Shown in pieces: positions 9,200-19,165 of a stretch of 64,000 nucleotides of DNA. Both the position numbers and the translations under genes were made by a program. Every line of letters starts with the position of its first letter. The stretch's first letter is position 1. Source of the stretch: Pyxidicoccus xibeiensis (GTDB taxonomy: Bacteria > Myxococcota > Myxococcia > Myxococcales > Myxococcaceae); the NCBI RefSeq assembly GCF_024198175.1, contig NZ_JAJVKV010000001.1, forward strand, positions 1,116,001-1,180,000, written 5' to 3'. The notes under the pieces were generated by a model. That model saw only the letters and a list, made by a program, of their open reading frames with translations, searched no databases and was not told where the DNA came from.

Positions 9200-9646
9200 C
9201 TAGCAGCCAGGGCCGTTGAGGCAGGGGGCCGTGGACTGGATGTACTTGTGGCATTCCTGGGGAACGGCGGCGCGCAGGTTGGTGCGTGCCGTGTTCTTCG
9301 CCGCGGTGCAGGAGTCATGGGAGCAGCCGGCGGCGCGGCCCGTGCGGCACACACCCCGGTACTGCGAGGGACAGTCCGGCGCATTGTTCGCCACGCACGC
9401 GGTGCCCTCCTGCCACTTGTCGCCAGCGGCGGCCAGCGCCTCCTCCGACACCAGCTCGCTGGGAGGCGCCTCGCCGGTGTCCCCCGTCTCCGTCACGGGG
9501 TCCGTGGGGGACGGCTCCGCGGCGGCACGGTCCGAGCGGCAGCCGGTGACCCCCATTGAAAGCACCAGCCCCAGCGTGAGCAGCGCGGCGCGCAGCGAGA
9601 CACCGTGAGACAGCACGCGGCGGAAAGACAGACGTGATGCGTTCAT
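9200..9646 (-). CDS. Small Cys-rich lipoprotein of unknown function
   Basis: The start at ATG 9646 (MNASRLSFRR) has a good GAGGAG site 6 bp upstream; an upstream in-frame extension to 9778 has no ribosome site. The 148-residue product has a lipoprotein signal ending LSMGVTGC. After an acidic Pro/Thr/Glu linker it carries a ~75-residue domain with evenly spaced Cys (TACVANNAPDC, GVCRTGRAAGCSHDSC, PQECHKYI, APCLNGPGC), suggesting disulphide bonds. The Cys count fits an exported protein. The family is not recognised. It is separated by 177 bp from the S9 peptidase start. Confidence 0.72.
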   Translation of the reverse strand: MNASRLSFRRVLSHGVSLRAALLTLGLVLSMGVTGCRSDRAAAEPSPTDPVTETGDTGEAPPSELVSEEALAAAGDKWQEGTACVANNAPDCPSQYRGVCRTGRAAGCSHDSCTAAKNTARTNLRAAVPQECHKYIQSTAPCLNGPGC

Positions 9647-9835
9647 GTCGACTCCTCGTTTGGGATTGCGGAGCGCGACGGCCTTGAAGACACACGCCTC
9701 CCGTTCCGGACCCTCCGGAGCGAGAAAGACATGGGCCGCCGTGCGCGCCGTCTCCCAGAGCAGAAGACGTGCCAGCACCTGAAGCGGTGGAGCTGAGAGG
9801 GGAGGGCCCGCTCGCGGGTACCGGACCGCGTCACC

Positions 9836-9857
9836 CCGGAACGCAGGTGCGTTCCGG
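9836..9857 (-). terminator. 10-bp perfect palindrome downstream of the zinc-knuckle gene
   Basis: CCGGAACGCA (9836-9845), a 2-nt spacer, then TGCGTTCCGG (9848-9857). It lies 35 bp past the stop of the minus-strand gene at 9892-10587. It may act as that gene's terminator, although neither strand shows a T-run, so an operator-type palindrome is also possible. Confidence 0.35.
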
Positions 9858-9891
9858 AGGACGGAGGCGGCGCGCGAGGCGGGCCCGGCGC

Positions 9892-10587
9892 TCAGTGAGG
9901 CTTCTTGCGCGCCTTGAACTCGTTGGCCCAGCGGCCAATCGTGGAGACAATCTGGTCCTGCTCGCTCGTGCTCAGCGGCAGGGACGCCTGGGACTCCGAG
10001 CCCGCGTCGGGCTTCTCGCCCCTCTTCGTGGGAAGGACGGAGGGCGCCACGCCCTTCTTGCGCACGAACATCCGCGGCTCGGCCACCGGGCGGACGACCT
10101 CCATCTCGACCTGGGCGGGAGCCTCCTCCCGCGGCTTGCGCTCACCGCGCGGGCGCCGGGGCGGAATGACATCCGGCACGCTGTGCGGCGCGGCGTCCTC
10201 CACCCACTCCGCGTGCAGGCGGTTGTCGGCAATCATCTGCCGCCGCCGCTGCGCGTGAATCACGCAGTAACCCAGCGTGCCGCGAGGCAGCTTGCAGCCG
10301 ATGACGGCGCAGGCCGGCGGGGGCGGCGCGAGCGGCTCGGGCGGCGGCGGGGGTGCGCTCTCGGGAAGGGTGAGACCCTCGAGCCCGGCCAGGCTGTCCG
10401 CGATGCGCTCCAGGGTGGACGCCAGGTCGGAGACCGGCCCCTCGAGCTCCTCTCGGAAGACGGCTCGCAGCGCGTCCTCGAAGAAATCCGGGCCTGAGAA
10501 GGCCACCTTCGTGGGAGCACGGGGCTGGGTGGGACGGGAAGGTCGCGAGGTACGGGGACGACGGGCTCGAGCTCTGGCTTTGGACAT
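9892..10587 (-). CDS. Unknown protein with basic N-terminus and Cys/His knuckle
   Basis: The start is ATG 10587 (MSKARARARRPRTSR), chosen because the frame upstream looks non-coding. The 231-residue product has a strongly basic N-terminus, a helical segment (DALRAVFREELEGPVSDLAS), a Pro-run linker, and a compact CAVIGCKLPRGTLGYCVIH motif followed by QRRR. The Cys-x4-Cys-x9-Cys-x2-His spacing looks like a small zinc knuckle. The C-terminal half is charged and ends in GRWANEFKARKKPH. The basic N-terminus plus zinc knuckle suggest nucleic-acid binding, which is inference only. It follows the giant kinase by 56 bp on the same strand and may be co-transcribed with it. Confidence 0.7.
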   Translation of the reverse strand: MSKARARARRPRTSRPSRPTQPRAPTKVAFSGPDFFEDALRAVFREELEGPVSDLASTLERIADSLAGLEGLTLPESAPPPPPEPLAPPPPACAVIGCKLPRGTLGYCVIHAQRRRQMIADNRLHAEWVEDAAPHSVPDVIPPRRPRGERKPREEAPAQVEMEVVRPVAEPRMFVRKKGVAPSVLPTKRGEKPDAGSESQASLPLSTSEQDQIVSTIGRWANEFKARKKPH

Positions 10588-10643
10588 GAGGGGCGGGGCC
10601 CGCCTGTGCGCGAGCCGTGGCCGCACCCTATCCATGCGCCGGG

Positions 10644-13600
10644 TCAGAGGGAAGCGTCGCGCCCCTGGACCGTGGGGTGGTGGGTGGGCAGCACCACGGT
10701 GAACGTGGCTCCCCCACCTTCCGTGTCACGCACCTGGAGCGTGCCCGCGTGCGCCTCCACCAGGTGCCGGGCCATCCACAGGCCCAGGCCGAAGCCCCCA
10801 TAGTGACTCGTGGACACTGCGCGCTCGAACCGGTCGAAGATGCGGGCGCGAGCGTCCAGGGGCACGCCCGCCCCGTGGTCCACCACGGAGATGGAGACGT
10901 GGCTGCCTTCGCGCGCCACACGCACCTCCACCGGCGCACCCGCCGCGAACTTCAGCGCGTTGTCGAGCAGGTGCCTCAGCACCTGGCGCAGGCGCTCCGG
11001 GTCATACCACCCCTGCACGGCAGGCTCGGCCTTCACGATGAGCGGGCTGCCCACGCGCCGGGCCTCTTCCCGCAGCCCGTCCACGACGGTGGCCACCAGC
11101 GCGCCCAGGTCCACCTGCCGGCGGGCCAGCGTCAGGTGTCCGGTGACGACCTCCGAGACGCCGACCAGCTCCTCCACCAGGCGCATCAGCCTGCGCACCT
11201 GCCGCTCCGCCGCCAGCGCCTTGGAGCGCATCACCTCGGGGCGCGGCTCGCGCCCCTCCCCGCCCAGGTTCTTCACCAGCCCCTGGACGTTGAGCGACAG
11301 CGAGCTCACCGGTGTGCGCAGCTCGTGTCCCACCAGGTCGAGGAACTCGTCGCGCACGCGCACCGATTCGCGCAGCGCCTCCACCGCGAGCTGCTCGCGC
11401 GCCGCCTCCCGGCGCACACGCGCCATCTCCAGCTGCGTACGGACGCGGGCGAGCAGCTCGCGCGCGGAGAAGGGCTTCACCAGGTAGTCGTCCGCGCCGC
11501 TGTGCAGCCCCTCCACCGTCGACTCGTCGCCCGCCCGCGCGGTGAGCAGGATGACGGGGATGGCCCGCGTCCTCGGGTCCGCCCGCAGCGCCTTCACCAG
11601 CCCGAAGCCATCCAGCCCCGGCATCATCACATCCGACAGGATGAGGTCCGGGAGCGTCCGGCGCGCCACCTCCAGCGCCGCCTGTCCATCCGTCACCGTC
11701 TCCACGCGCCGGAAGGCGTTGCCCAGCAGCCCGGACACGTAGGTGCGCAGGTCCGCGTTGTCGTCCGCGAGCAGGATGCGGGTGGCCTCCGGCGCGGGCC
11801 GGGCGGCGAGCCCGTCCTCCAGAGCACCGTCCGCCGGAGCACCGTCCGCCGGGAGCGGGGCACTGGCGGGGAGAGACCAGCGCAGGGCCTCCTCGGCGAA
11901 GAGGGTGACATTGCCCGTGAGCGCGTGACTCCGGGGCGTGCGGTCGACCTCCTCGGCGGGCAGGTGCGCCGAGCCGCGGGGCAACCACACCGTGAAGCAC
12001 GTGCCCTGCCCCACCGTGCTCTCCACGGAGACGTCGCCGCCGTGCAGCTTCACCAGCTCCCGCACCAGCGCCAGGCCGATGCCCGTCCCCTCGTGGCTGC
12101 GGCCCTGGCTGACGCTGGCGCGGAAGAAGCGCTCGAAGACGCATGGCAGCTCGTCCGCGGGGATGCCGATGCCCGTGTCCCGCACCTCCAGCACCACCCG
12201 CGCCTCCGTCCACCGGAGGCCGACATGGATGGAGCCCTGGTGCGTGTACTTCACCGCGTTGGAGAGCAGGTTCAGGACGACCTTCTCCCAGAGCTCCGGG
12301 TCCACATACACGGGCTCGGCGCCGGACTCGGGCACGCGTGGGCACTCCACCACCAGCTCCAGCCCCGCGCGCTCCGCGGCCGAGCGGAAGGTGCTCGCCA
12401 CGTCCACGGTGAGCGCGCACAGGTCCGTGGGCACGAAGGTGGCCCGCGCCCGCCCCGCCTCCAGGCGGGAGAAGTCCAGCAGCGTGTTCACCAGCTTGTA
12501 GAGCCGCAGCACGTTGCGGCGCACCAGCTCCAGGGGCGCGTCGGCCAGCGTCCGAGAGGGGCTGGCGAGCGCGTCCTCCACCGGCCCGAGGATGAGCGTC
12601 AGCGGCGTGCGCAGCTCATGGCTGACATTGGAGAAGAAGGCCGTCTTCGCCCGGTCCAGCTCCGCCAGCGTCTCGGCGCGCGCCTGCGCCTCCTGCCTTG
12701 CCCGCGCGCTGGCGATGGCGGTGCCGAGCTGCCCCGCCACCAGCGAGAGGAAGCCCCGGTACTCCTCGTCCAGCGCCCGCAGCGGGCTGACGCCCGCGAC
12801 GAGGAAGGCCCGCAGCGGCTCGCCGCGTCCCCGCGCGACGGGGAGCACCAGCGCGGTGGTGGGCACGCCCTGCCCGAGGACTTCCGGGAGCGACGTGAGC
12901 CGCTGCGCCAGCCCCCGCACCTCCACCGCCTGCCCCTCCCGGGCCACGCGGGCCAGCGGCCAGGTGCGCGCGTCCTCCTCCGGGGAGTCCTGGAGGCGAA
13001 GCGGCGCGGAGTCGACGAGCGTCCCCTCGGGGATGCCGGTGCTGCCCACCAGGCTCGCGTGCCCGCCGTCCTCGCTGGTGGCGTAGACGAGCACGAAGGG
13101 CAGGTCCAGCGGGTTCGAGCCGAGCGCCTCGATGGCCAGGCGGTAGACGTCGCCCACGGTGGGCGCGTCGCTCACGCGCGCGGCCAGTTCCCGCAGCAGC
13201 CGCAGCCGGCGCTCGCCGACGACGGTGGCCGTCGTCTCCGCCACGGCGCAGTGGATGCCCGCGACGCCGCCGGACTCGTCGCGGATGGGCGCGTAGGAGA
13301 AGGTGAAGTACACCTCCTCCATGAAGCCGCTGCGCGCCAGGAACATCCGCTGGTTCTCGCTCCAGGTCGCCCGGCCCGTGCGCGCCACGCTCTCGAACAT
13401 CGGCCCGATGATGGGCATCGCCTCCGGCGTGGCCTCGCCCATCGGCCTGCCGAAGGAGAGGTGCGGGTGCTTGTCGCCCATGATGGGCCGCCCGCTGTCG
13501 TTGTAGAGCTGGACCCACCGGGGGCCCCAGTAGATGAACTGGGGAAAGCGCGAGGACAGGCAGGTGCCGAGCGCCGTGCGCAGCGACTGGGGCCATGACT

Positions 13601-16600
13601 CCACCGGCCCCAGCGCCGTCTTCGACCAGTCGATGGTCCGCATCAGCGCGCCCATCTCCCCGCCGTGCGCGAAGACCTGCTCAAGCGGCCCGGCGCCCAC
13701 CGCCTCCTGGAGCGGCGCCACGGCCGGAGCCTCCACCTTCGCCGGCTCGCGGCGGGGGCGGCCCTCCATGGGAAGGGTGAAGAAGAAGGTGCTGCCCCGG
13801 CCGGGCTCGCTGGTGGCGCTCAGCGTGCCGCCGTGCGCGGCGACGATGCCCCGGGCGATGGACAGGCCCAGCCCGTGCCCCTCGCGGCCCTTCTGGGCGG
13901 AGTGCCAGTAGCGCTCGAAGACGTACGCCAGGGCCTCGGGGGGGATGCCCATGCCGGTGTCGCTGACCGACACACGCACGCCCTCCGGCGCCGCCTCGGC
14001 GCGCACGGTGATGCGGCCTCCCGGAGGGGTGAACTTGAGCGCGTTGGACACCAGGTTGGACAGCGCCTGGAGCACCCGGTCCCTGTCGAACGACAGCGGA
14101 GGCAGGCCCGGCTCGCACTCCAGGGACCAGTGCTGCTCCCGCTCCGCGACCTGGAGCTCGAAAAGCTCCCGCAGCTCGCGGAAGACCTCTTCCAGCGTGT
14201 GGGGCTGCGGCTGGATGGAGAGCGAGCCGGCGTCGATGCTCGCCAGGTCGAGCAGGTCGGCGATGAGCCGGTTCATGCGCCGGACCGCGCGCTGGATGGC
14301 CTCCGAGTGCCGGTGCAGCCGGGCCTGGGCCGGGTCCTCGCCCAGCCCCCGGTAGAGCAGGTCGGCCGCGACGCTGATGGTGTTCAGCGGCGAGCGCAGG
14401 TCATGACTGACGACGGCCAGCGTCTCCTCGCGGGAGCGGGTGGCGCGCCGCGACTCCTCCAGCAGCTGGTGGGCCTCGCGGGCGTGCTCGCGCTCGGCGC
14501 TGACGGCCTCCTGGCGCAGCTGCGACACCGTGAGCTGCGCGTTGACGCGCGCGAGCAGCTCGTTCGCGGAGAAGGGCTTCACCAGGTACTCGTCGGCGCC
14601 GCTCTTCAGGCCCTCAATCGTCGCCTCCTCCCCGGCGCGCGCGGAGAGGAGCATCACGGGGATGGTGCGGGTGCGCTCGTCCGCCCGCAGCGCGCGCACC
14701 AGCGCCAGCCCGTCCAGGCCCGGCATCATCACGTCGGACAGGATGAGGTCGGGCGGGTTCGCCCGCGCCGCGGCGAGCGCCCGGGCCCCGTCGCTCACGG
14801 CCTCCACCCGCCAGTGGCGTGACAGCAGGCGAGAGAGGTAGCCGCGCATGTCCGCGTTGTCGTCCGCCACCAGGATGCGGGCCCCGGTGCGCAGCGCGGA
14901 GGGCGCCTCCGGATGGAGCTCCGCCGGGAGCACCGGCTCGGCCGCGTTCCACTGGTGCGTCTCCGCGAGGAACGCGCCCGGCCCCGTCCCCAGCGACTCC
15001 GCGCTGGCGCCACCGGCGAATACCCGCTCCTGCGGCAGGTGCGCGGAGCCGCGCGGCACGGTGACGGTGAAGGTCGTCCCCTTCCCGACGACGCTCTCCA
15101 CGTCCACCGTCCCCCCGTGCAGCTTCACCAGCTCGTACACGAGCGCCAGGCCGATGCCGGAGCCCTCGTGGCTGCGGCCGCGCGCGCCCTCCACGCGGTG
15201 GAAGCGCTCGAACACGCGCGGCAGCTCCTCCTCGGGGATGCCCGCGCCGGTGTCCTGGACCTTCAGGCGCGCGGCGTCGCCCAGCCACTCCAGGTCTACG
15301 TGGACCGTACCCTCGAAGGTGAACTTGAAGGCGTTGGAGAGGAGGTTGAGGACAACCTTCTCCCACATCGTCGGGTCCACGTAGACGGGCTCGGGCAGGC
15401 GGGGACAGTGCACCACCAGCTCCAGGCCCACCGCCTTCATCGCGGAGTCGAAGCTGCTCGCCAGCTCCGCGGTGAGCGTGCCCAGGTCCGTGGGCACGAA
15501 GGTGGCCTGCGAGCGCCCCGCCTCCAGCCGGGCGAAGTCCAGCAGCGTGTTGACCAGCTTCTGGAGGCGCAGGCCGTTTCGGCGCACCAATTCCTGGCGC
15601 TCGCGGTGGACGCGGGGCAGCGGCACGTCCCGGTCCGCCAGCCCGTCCTCGACGGGGCCCAGCATCAGCGTGAGCGGCGTGCGCAGCTCGTGGCTGACGT
15701 TGGAGAAGAAGGCCGTCTTCGCCCGGTCCAGCTCGGCCAGCATGTCCGCGCGCTTCTTCTCGTCCTCGGCCGCGCGTGCGTTGTGGATGGCGGTGGCCAC
15801 CTGCCCGGCCACCAGCTCGTAGAAGGTGCGGTACTCCGCGTCGAGCTTCCGCGCGGGGTTGACGCCCGCGATGAGCACGCCCACCGGCCGCTCCTGCCCG
15901 CTGGACGTCACCGGCAGGACGACGGCCTCCGCCACCCGCTGCCGCGCGAGCCCCGGGGGCAGCACGTCCAGCCCGGCCACGGACACGCTGCGCGAGCGCG
16001 CCGTCGCCACCACGTCCTCCAGCGGCCACGGCGAGCGCGCGGCGCCCGCGCCCGCCAGCTCCACGGTGAGCGGCGTGACGGAGGCGAGCCCCGCCGCCAG
16101 CCCCGTGGTCTGCTCCAGCCGCGCGCGGCGTCCGTCGGGCTCCAGCAGGTAGAGGATGGAGAAGGGGACGTCGTCCAGGTTCTTCGTCAGCGTGCTGGCG
16201 GCGGACGCGCACGCGGCGCTCACCGACTTCTCGACGAGCGCCTTGGCGGCCAGCTCCGACAGCGTCCGCAGCCGGCGCGTGTTCAGCGCCTTCGCGGTGG
16301 CATCCGTCACCGGACAGAACAGGCCCACCACGCGGCCGGACTCGTCGCGGATGGGGCTGTACGAGAAGGAGTACCAGGTCTCCTCCACGTAGTCGCCGCG
16401 GCGCATGAAGAGGCGGACGTCGTCGACGAAGGTGGCCTCGCCCTTCTGGAAGACCTTGTCGGCCAGCGGCCCCCAGACGTCCCAGATTTCCTTCCACACC
16501 TCCTCGGCGGGACGGCCCAGCGCCCACGGGTGCTTCGCCAGGCTCAGCACCTGGATGCAGGCGTCGTTGTAGAGGAACGTCATCTCCGGCCCCCAGCCAA

Positions 16601-16835
16601 TCCACATGGGGTGCTGGGAGTTGAGCATGAGGTTGACGGCCATCTTCAGGCACTGCGGCCACTGCGCCACCGGGCCCATGGGCGTGAGCGACCAGTCCAT
16701 GGCCCGCATCAGCGCCCCCAGCTCTCCGCCCCCCGCGAGCACGTGCAGCCCGGACTCGCCATCCGCCGCCCGCGCACTTCCGGGCGTCGGAAGAGTTCCT
16801 GGTGGGTGCGGGGTCGACCGAGTCCCAACGCTCAT
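10644..16835 (-). CDS. Giant hybrid sensor kinase: two tandem PAS-GAF-kinase-receiver-kinase units
   Basis: A 2063-residue soluble protein from ATG 16835 (MSVGTRSTPH); the frame extends to 16895 only through a TTG. Unit 1: PAS-like input (~40-190, MDWSLTPMGPVAQWP), GAF (~200-350), HisKA with SHELRTP (~380) and HATPase, receiver with LSDVMMPGLDG (~697), then a second HisKA with SHDLRSP (~809) and HATPase (GLGLSIARG). Unit 2 repeats the order: PAS-like (~1056, IDWSKTALGPVESWP), GAF, SHELRTP kinase (~1402), receiver with LSDVMMPGLDG (~1733), and a last kinase with GHELRTP (~1834). All four His boxes and both phospho-Asp are intact. No transmembrane segment or DNA-binding domain is seen, so output must go to an unlinked partner. 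It probably integrates cytosolic signals. Confidence 0.93.
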   Translation of the reverse strand: MSVGTRSTPHPPGTLPTPGSARAADGESGLHVLAGGGELGALMRAMDWSLTPMGPVAQWPQCLKMAVNLMLNSQHPMWIGWGPEMTFLYNDACIQVLSLAKHPWALGRPAEEVWKEIWDVWGPLADKVFQKGEATFVDDVRLFMRRGDYVEETWYSFSYSPIRDESGRVVGLFCPVTDATAKALNTRRLRTLSELAAKALVEKSVSAACASAASTLTKNLDDVPFSILYLLEPDGRRARLEQTTGLAAGLASVTPLTVELAGAGAARSPWPLEDVVATARSRSVSVAGLDVLPPGLARQRVAEAVVLPVTSSGQERPVGVLIAGVNPARKLDAEYRTFYELVAGQVATAIHNARAAEDEKKRADMLAELDRAKTAFFSNVSHELRTPLTLMLGPVEDGLADRDVPLPRVHRERQELVRRNGLRLQKLVNTLLDFARLEAGRSQATFVPTDLGTLTAELASSFDSAMKAVGLELVVHCPRLPEPVYVDPTMWEKVVLNLLSNAFKFTFEGTVHVDLEWLGDAARLKVQDTGAGIPEEELPRVFERFHRVEGARGRSHEGSGIGLALVYELVKLHGGTVDVESVVGKGTTFTVTVPRGSAHLPQERVFAGGASAESLGTGPGAFLAETHQWNAAEPVLPAELHPEAPSALRTGARILVADDNADMRGYLSRLLSRHWRVEAVSDGARALAAARANPPDLILSDVMMPGLDGLALVRALRADERTRTIPVMLLSARAGEEATIEGLKSGADEYLVKPFSANELLARVNAQLTVSQLRQEAVSAEREHAREAHQLLEESRRATRSREETLAVVSHDLRSPLNTISVAADLLYRGLGEDPAQARLHRHSEAIQRAVRRMNRLIADLLDLASIDAGSLSIQPQPHTLEEVFRELRELFELQVAEREQHWSLECEPGLPPLSFDRDRVLQALSNLVSNALKFTPPGGRITVRAEAAPEGVRVSVSDTGMGIPPEALAYVFERYWHSAQKGREGHGLGLSIARGIVAAHGGTLSATSEPGRGSTFFFTLPMEGRPRREPAKVEAPAVAPLQEAVGAGPLEQVFAHGGEMGALMRTIDWSKTALGPVESWPQSLRTALGTCLSSRFPQFIYWGPRWVQLYNDSGRPIMGDKHPHLSFGRPMGEATPEAMPIIGPMFESVARTGRATWSENQRMFLARSGFMEEVYFTFSYAPIRDESGGVAGIHCAVAETTATVVGERRLRLLRELAARVSDAPTVGDVYRLAIEALGSNPLDLPFVLVYATSEDGGHASLVGSTGIPEGTLVDSAPLRLQDSPEEDARTWPLARVAREGQAVEVRGLAQRLTSLPEVLGQGVPTTALVLPVARGRGEPLRAFLVAGVSPLRALDEEYRGFLSLVAGQLGTAIASARARQEAQARAETLAELDRAKTAFFSNVSHELRTPLTLILGPVEDALASPSRTLADAPLELVRRNVLRLYKLVNTLLDFSRLEAGRARATFVPTDLCALTVDVASTFRSAAERAGLELVVECPRVPESGAEPVYVDPELWEKVVLNLLSNAVKYTHQGSIHVGLRWTEARVVLEVRDTGIGIPADELPCVFERFFRASVSQGRSHEGTGIGLALVRELVKLHGGDVSVESTVGQGTCFTVWLPRGSAHLPAEEVDRTPRSHALTGNVTLFAEEALRWSLPASAPLPADGAPADGALEDGLAARPAPEATRILLADDNADLRTYVSGLLGNAFRRVETVTDGQAALEVARRTLPDLILSDVMMPGLDGFGLVKALRADPRTRAIPVILLTARAGDESTVEGLHSGADDYLVKPFSARELLARVRTQLEMARVRREAAREQLAVEALRESVRVRDEFLDLVGHELRTPVSSLSLNVQGLVKNLGGEGREPRPEVMRSKALAAERQVRRLMRLVEELVGVSEVVTGHLTLARRQVDLGALVATVVDGLREEARRVGSPLIVKAEPAVQGWYDPERLRQVLRHLLDNALKFAAGAPVEVRVAREGSHVSISVVDHGAGVPLDARARIFDRFERAVSTSHYGGFGLGLWMARHLVEAHAGTLQVRDTEGGGATFTVVLPTHHPTVQGRDASL

Positions 16836-16967
16836 GGAGTTTCCGGTACCACAGCGGGCGCCGATGCCCGCGAACCTCCCCCTCTTAACGTCCAAGGGCC
16901 GACGCTGGCGCCCCCTTTTCCCGCCTGCCCGTCCGGCCTGCCTCGGAGCCGCCCGGCGCTCGCCGTG

Positions 16968-19043
16968 CTACCCGCCGTGCTTGACGCGGACCAGGGCCCT
17001 CACGCGGGCGGCCTGCTCCGCGTCTCCCGCTGCTTCCAGCAGCGCCGCGGCGCGCAGGTAGAGCAGGGCCGCCTCGTCGTGGCGCAGCTCGGCCGTCTGG
17101 GCGTTGGCGGCGGCCACCAGGAAGGGCGCGGCACGCAGGGGCTCGCCTCCGTCCAGCCAGTGCTGGGCGATGGCGGCGGGCGAGGCCCTCCGCTGCTCCA
17201 GCGCGGCGGCCAGGCGCCGGTGCAGCAGCAGGGCCAGGGAGCCGGGGATGGACTCACGGACGGCTTCGAAGAGCAGGTCGTGCGTGAAGCGCTCGCCGCG
17301 GAGGATGTGCGCGGCCTCCAGCTCCGCCGCCGGTGTGGCCAGCGACAGGGGGTTGAGCTCCAGCACCTCGCCGGCCAGCTCCAGCCCGAAGTCCATCCGC
17401 GCGAGCGCCGCCACGCGCGCCATCTGCAGGGCGGGCGGGGACAGCCGCTGCAGGCGCTGCAGGATGAGCTGCCGCACGCGCCCGGTGGGCAGCACCTGCT
17501 CGGGCCAGCCGCGCGCCAGTCCCCCCGTCTCCAGCAGGTTGCGCAGCGTCTCCATGATGAAGAGCGGGTTGCCGCCCGTGTAGCGCAGCACGTCCGCCGC
17601 CAGCGGCTCCGCACCGGGCAGCTCGAGGCTGCCGAGCAGCGCGCCCACCGAAGCCGCGCCCAGGGGCTCCAGCTCGATGACCACCGCCAGCCCCGCGGCC
17701 TGCAGCCCGCGCACGCGCTCCAGGATTTCCGGCTGCAGCTCGTCCAGGCGCACGGTGTCGACGAAGCGCGCGAAGCGGCGCGGCTGCGGCCCGGGCGCGT
17801 GCTCGCGCGACATCAGCAGCTCGCCGAAGCCGGCCGAGTCCGGGTCCATGAACTGCACGTCGTCCGTGACGAGCGTGTCCACGCCGGCGCACAGCTGGCG
17901 GAGGAACTCGCAGCTGGCATCCAGGAAGCGGGCCCGGTCCCCTTCGTGCTCCATGGGCGGTGGCGCGCCCTCGGGCCCGGCCAGCTCGGGCATCAGGCGC
18001 GCCATCTCCCGCCGCACCCAGGGCTCCAGCACCAGGTCCGGCTGCTTCGCCAGCATCTGCCGCGAGAAGCGGACGTGGGTGGCGTACGGGATGTGCTGCT
18101 CTCCGGGCCGGCCCTCCTGCGTGTGGTACGTGCCCCTGGACGCGGCGAAGTCGTGCGCCAGGCGCGTCTTGCCCACCCCGGGCGCACCGCAGAGGAAGAT
18201 GATCTGCCCCGCCTCCCACGCCGCCTCCATGCGGGCCCACTCCTTCTCGCGGCCCACCAGCACGGGAGGCCGCAGCACGGACAGGGGCAGCCTCGGCCGG
18301 GACACGTGGAGGGGCTTCGACGCGGCGGGGCCGCGCTCGATTTCGCGCGCGAGCGCCAGCGTCTCCGGCAGGGGCGTGGTGTCCAGCTCCTCGCGCAGCA
18401 GGCGGCGGCAGCGCTCGAAGGTGTTGAGGGCCGCCATGCGGTCCCCGGTGACGTACTGCAGCCGCATCAGCCGGCGCCACGCGTCCTCGGAGAACGGGTC
18501 CAGCTTCAGCAGCCGCTCCGCGAGCGCCAGGGCCGCGGGCAGGTCACCGCGCCGCTCGCAGGCCTCGGACTCGGCGAAGGCGGCGCGGCGGCGGAGCTTG
18601 TCCATGCGCTCGCGCGCGTTGTCCAGCCACGTCTGGAGCTCGGGGCAGTCGTCGAACTCCAGGGTGCCCAGCAGCACGCCGTCCAGCTCCAGCGCCCGGG
18701 CGTGGCGGCCGGCCTGCACGTGCGCCTGGAGCTCCGCCGCGTCGGTGACGACGGAGTCGGCGAGGCTGAGGACGTCGGTGCCCTGGACCAGCTCCTCGCC
18801 GGTGGCCAGCCGCAGCCGGCGCAACAGCTGGCGCATGTTGTTGCGCGCGGTGGCCTCGCTGGACTCGGGCCACAGCAGCCCGGCGAGTCTGTATTTGGGG
18901 TGCGGGCCCTCCAGCGCAAGCCACGCCACGACTCCCGCCGTGCGGCGCTCCAGCGGCACGAGGGTGTCTGCCTTGCGCAGCCGCGCCTCGCCGAACAGCT
19001 GCACCCGGGAGCTGCGGGTGCCTGTCTCGCCGTCACCTGCCAT
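16968..19043 (-). CDS. SARP/BTAD-type regulator with AAA ATPase domain
   Basis: The start at ATG 19043 (MAGDGETGTR) has GGAGG/CGGAGGAC just upstream; a GTG at 19070 is less likely. The 691-residue product has an N-terminal winged-helix domain of the AfsR/SARP type (VQLFGEARL... RRTAGVVAWLALEG), a bacterial transcriptional activation domain (~105-250, ending ALNTFERCRRLLREELDTTP), a Walker A motif GAPGVGKTRL near residue 286, a Walker B-like TLVTDDVQFMDPDS, then TPR-like helices to the C-terminus. This is the layout of large ATP-dependent SARP activators such as AfsR. It likely binds short direct repeats; candidates lie upstream at 19166-19267. It follows the Kelch gene on the same strand and precedes the giant kinase. 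Confidence 0.87.
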   Translation of the reverse strand: MAGDGETGTRSSRVQLFGEARLRKADTLVPLERRTAGVVAWLALEGPHPKYRLAGLLWPESSEATARNNMRQLLRRLRLATGEELVQGTDVLSLADSVVTDAAELQAHVQAGRHARALELDGVLLGTLEFDDCPELQTWLDNARERMDKLRRRAAFAESEACERRGDLPAALALAERLLKLDPFSEDAWRRLMRLQYVTGDRMAALNTFERCRRLLREELDTTPLPETLALAREIERGPAASKPLHVSRPRLPLSVLRPPVLVGREKEWARMEAAWEAGQIIFLCGAPGVGKTRLAHDFAASRGTYHTQEGRPGEQHIPYATHVRFSRQMLAKQPDLVLEPWVRREMARLMPELAGPEGAPPPMEHEGDRARFLDASCEFLRQLCAGVDTLVTDDVQFMDPDSAGFGELLMSREHAPGPQPRRFARFVDTVRLDELQPEILERVRGLQAAGLAVVIELEPLGAASVGALLGSLELPGAEPLAADVLRYTGGNPLFIMETLRNLLETGGLARGWPEQVLPTGRVRQLILQRLQRLSPPALQMARVAALARMDFGLELAGEVLELNPLSLATPAAELEAAHILRGERFTHDLLFEAVRESIPGSLALLLHRRLAAALEQRRASPAAIAQHWLDGGEPLRAAPFLVAAANAQTAELRHDEAALLYLRAAALLEAAGDAEQAARVRALVRVKHGG

Positions 19044-19165
19044 GTCCTCCGAGCCTCCAGCGCCCCGCACCGCCCCACTGCCGGGGATGAACGACTGACC
19101 TCGCGCCTCCTTGAGTCAACGCGGCGGAAGCCAATCATCAATTCTGGCAGGTAGGCTACACTCGC

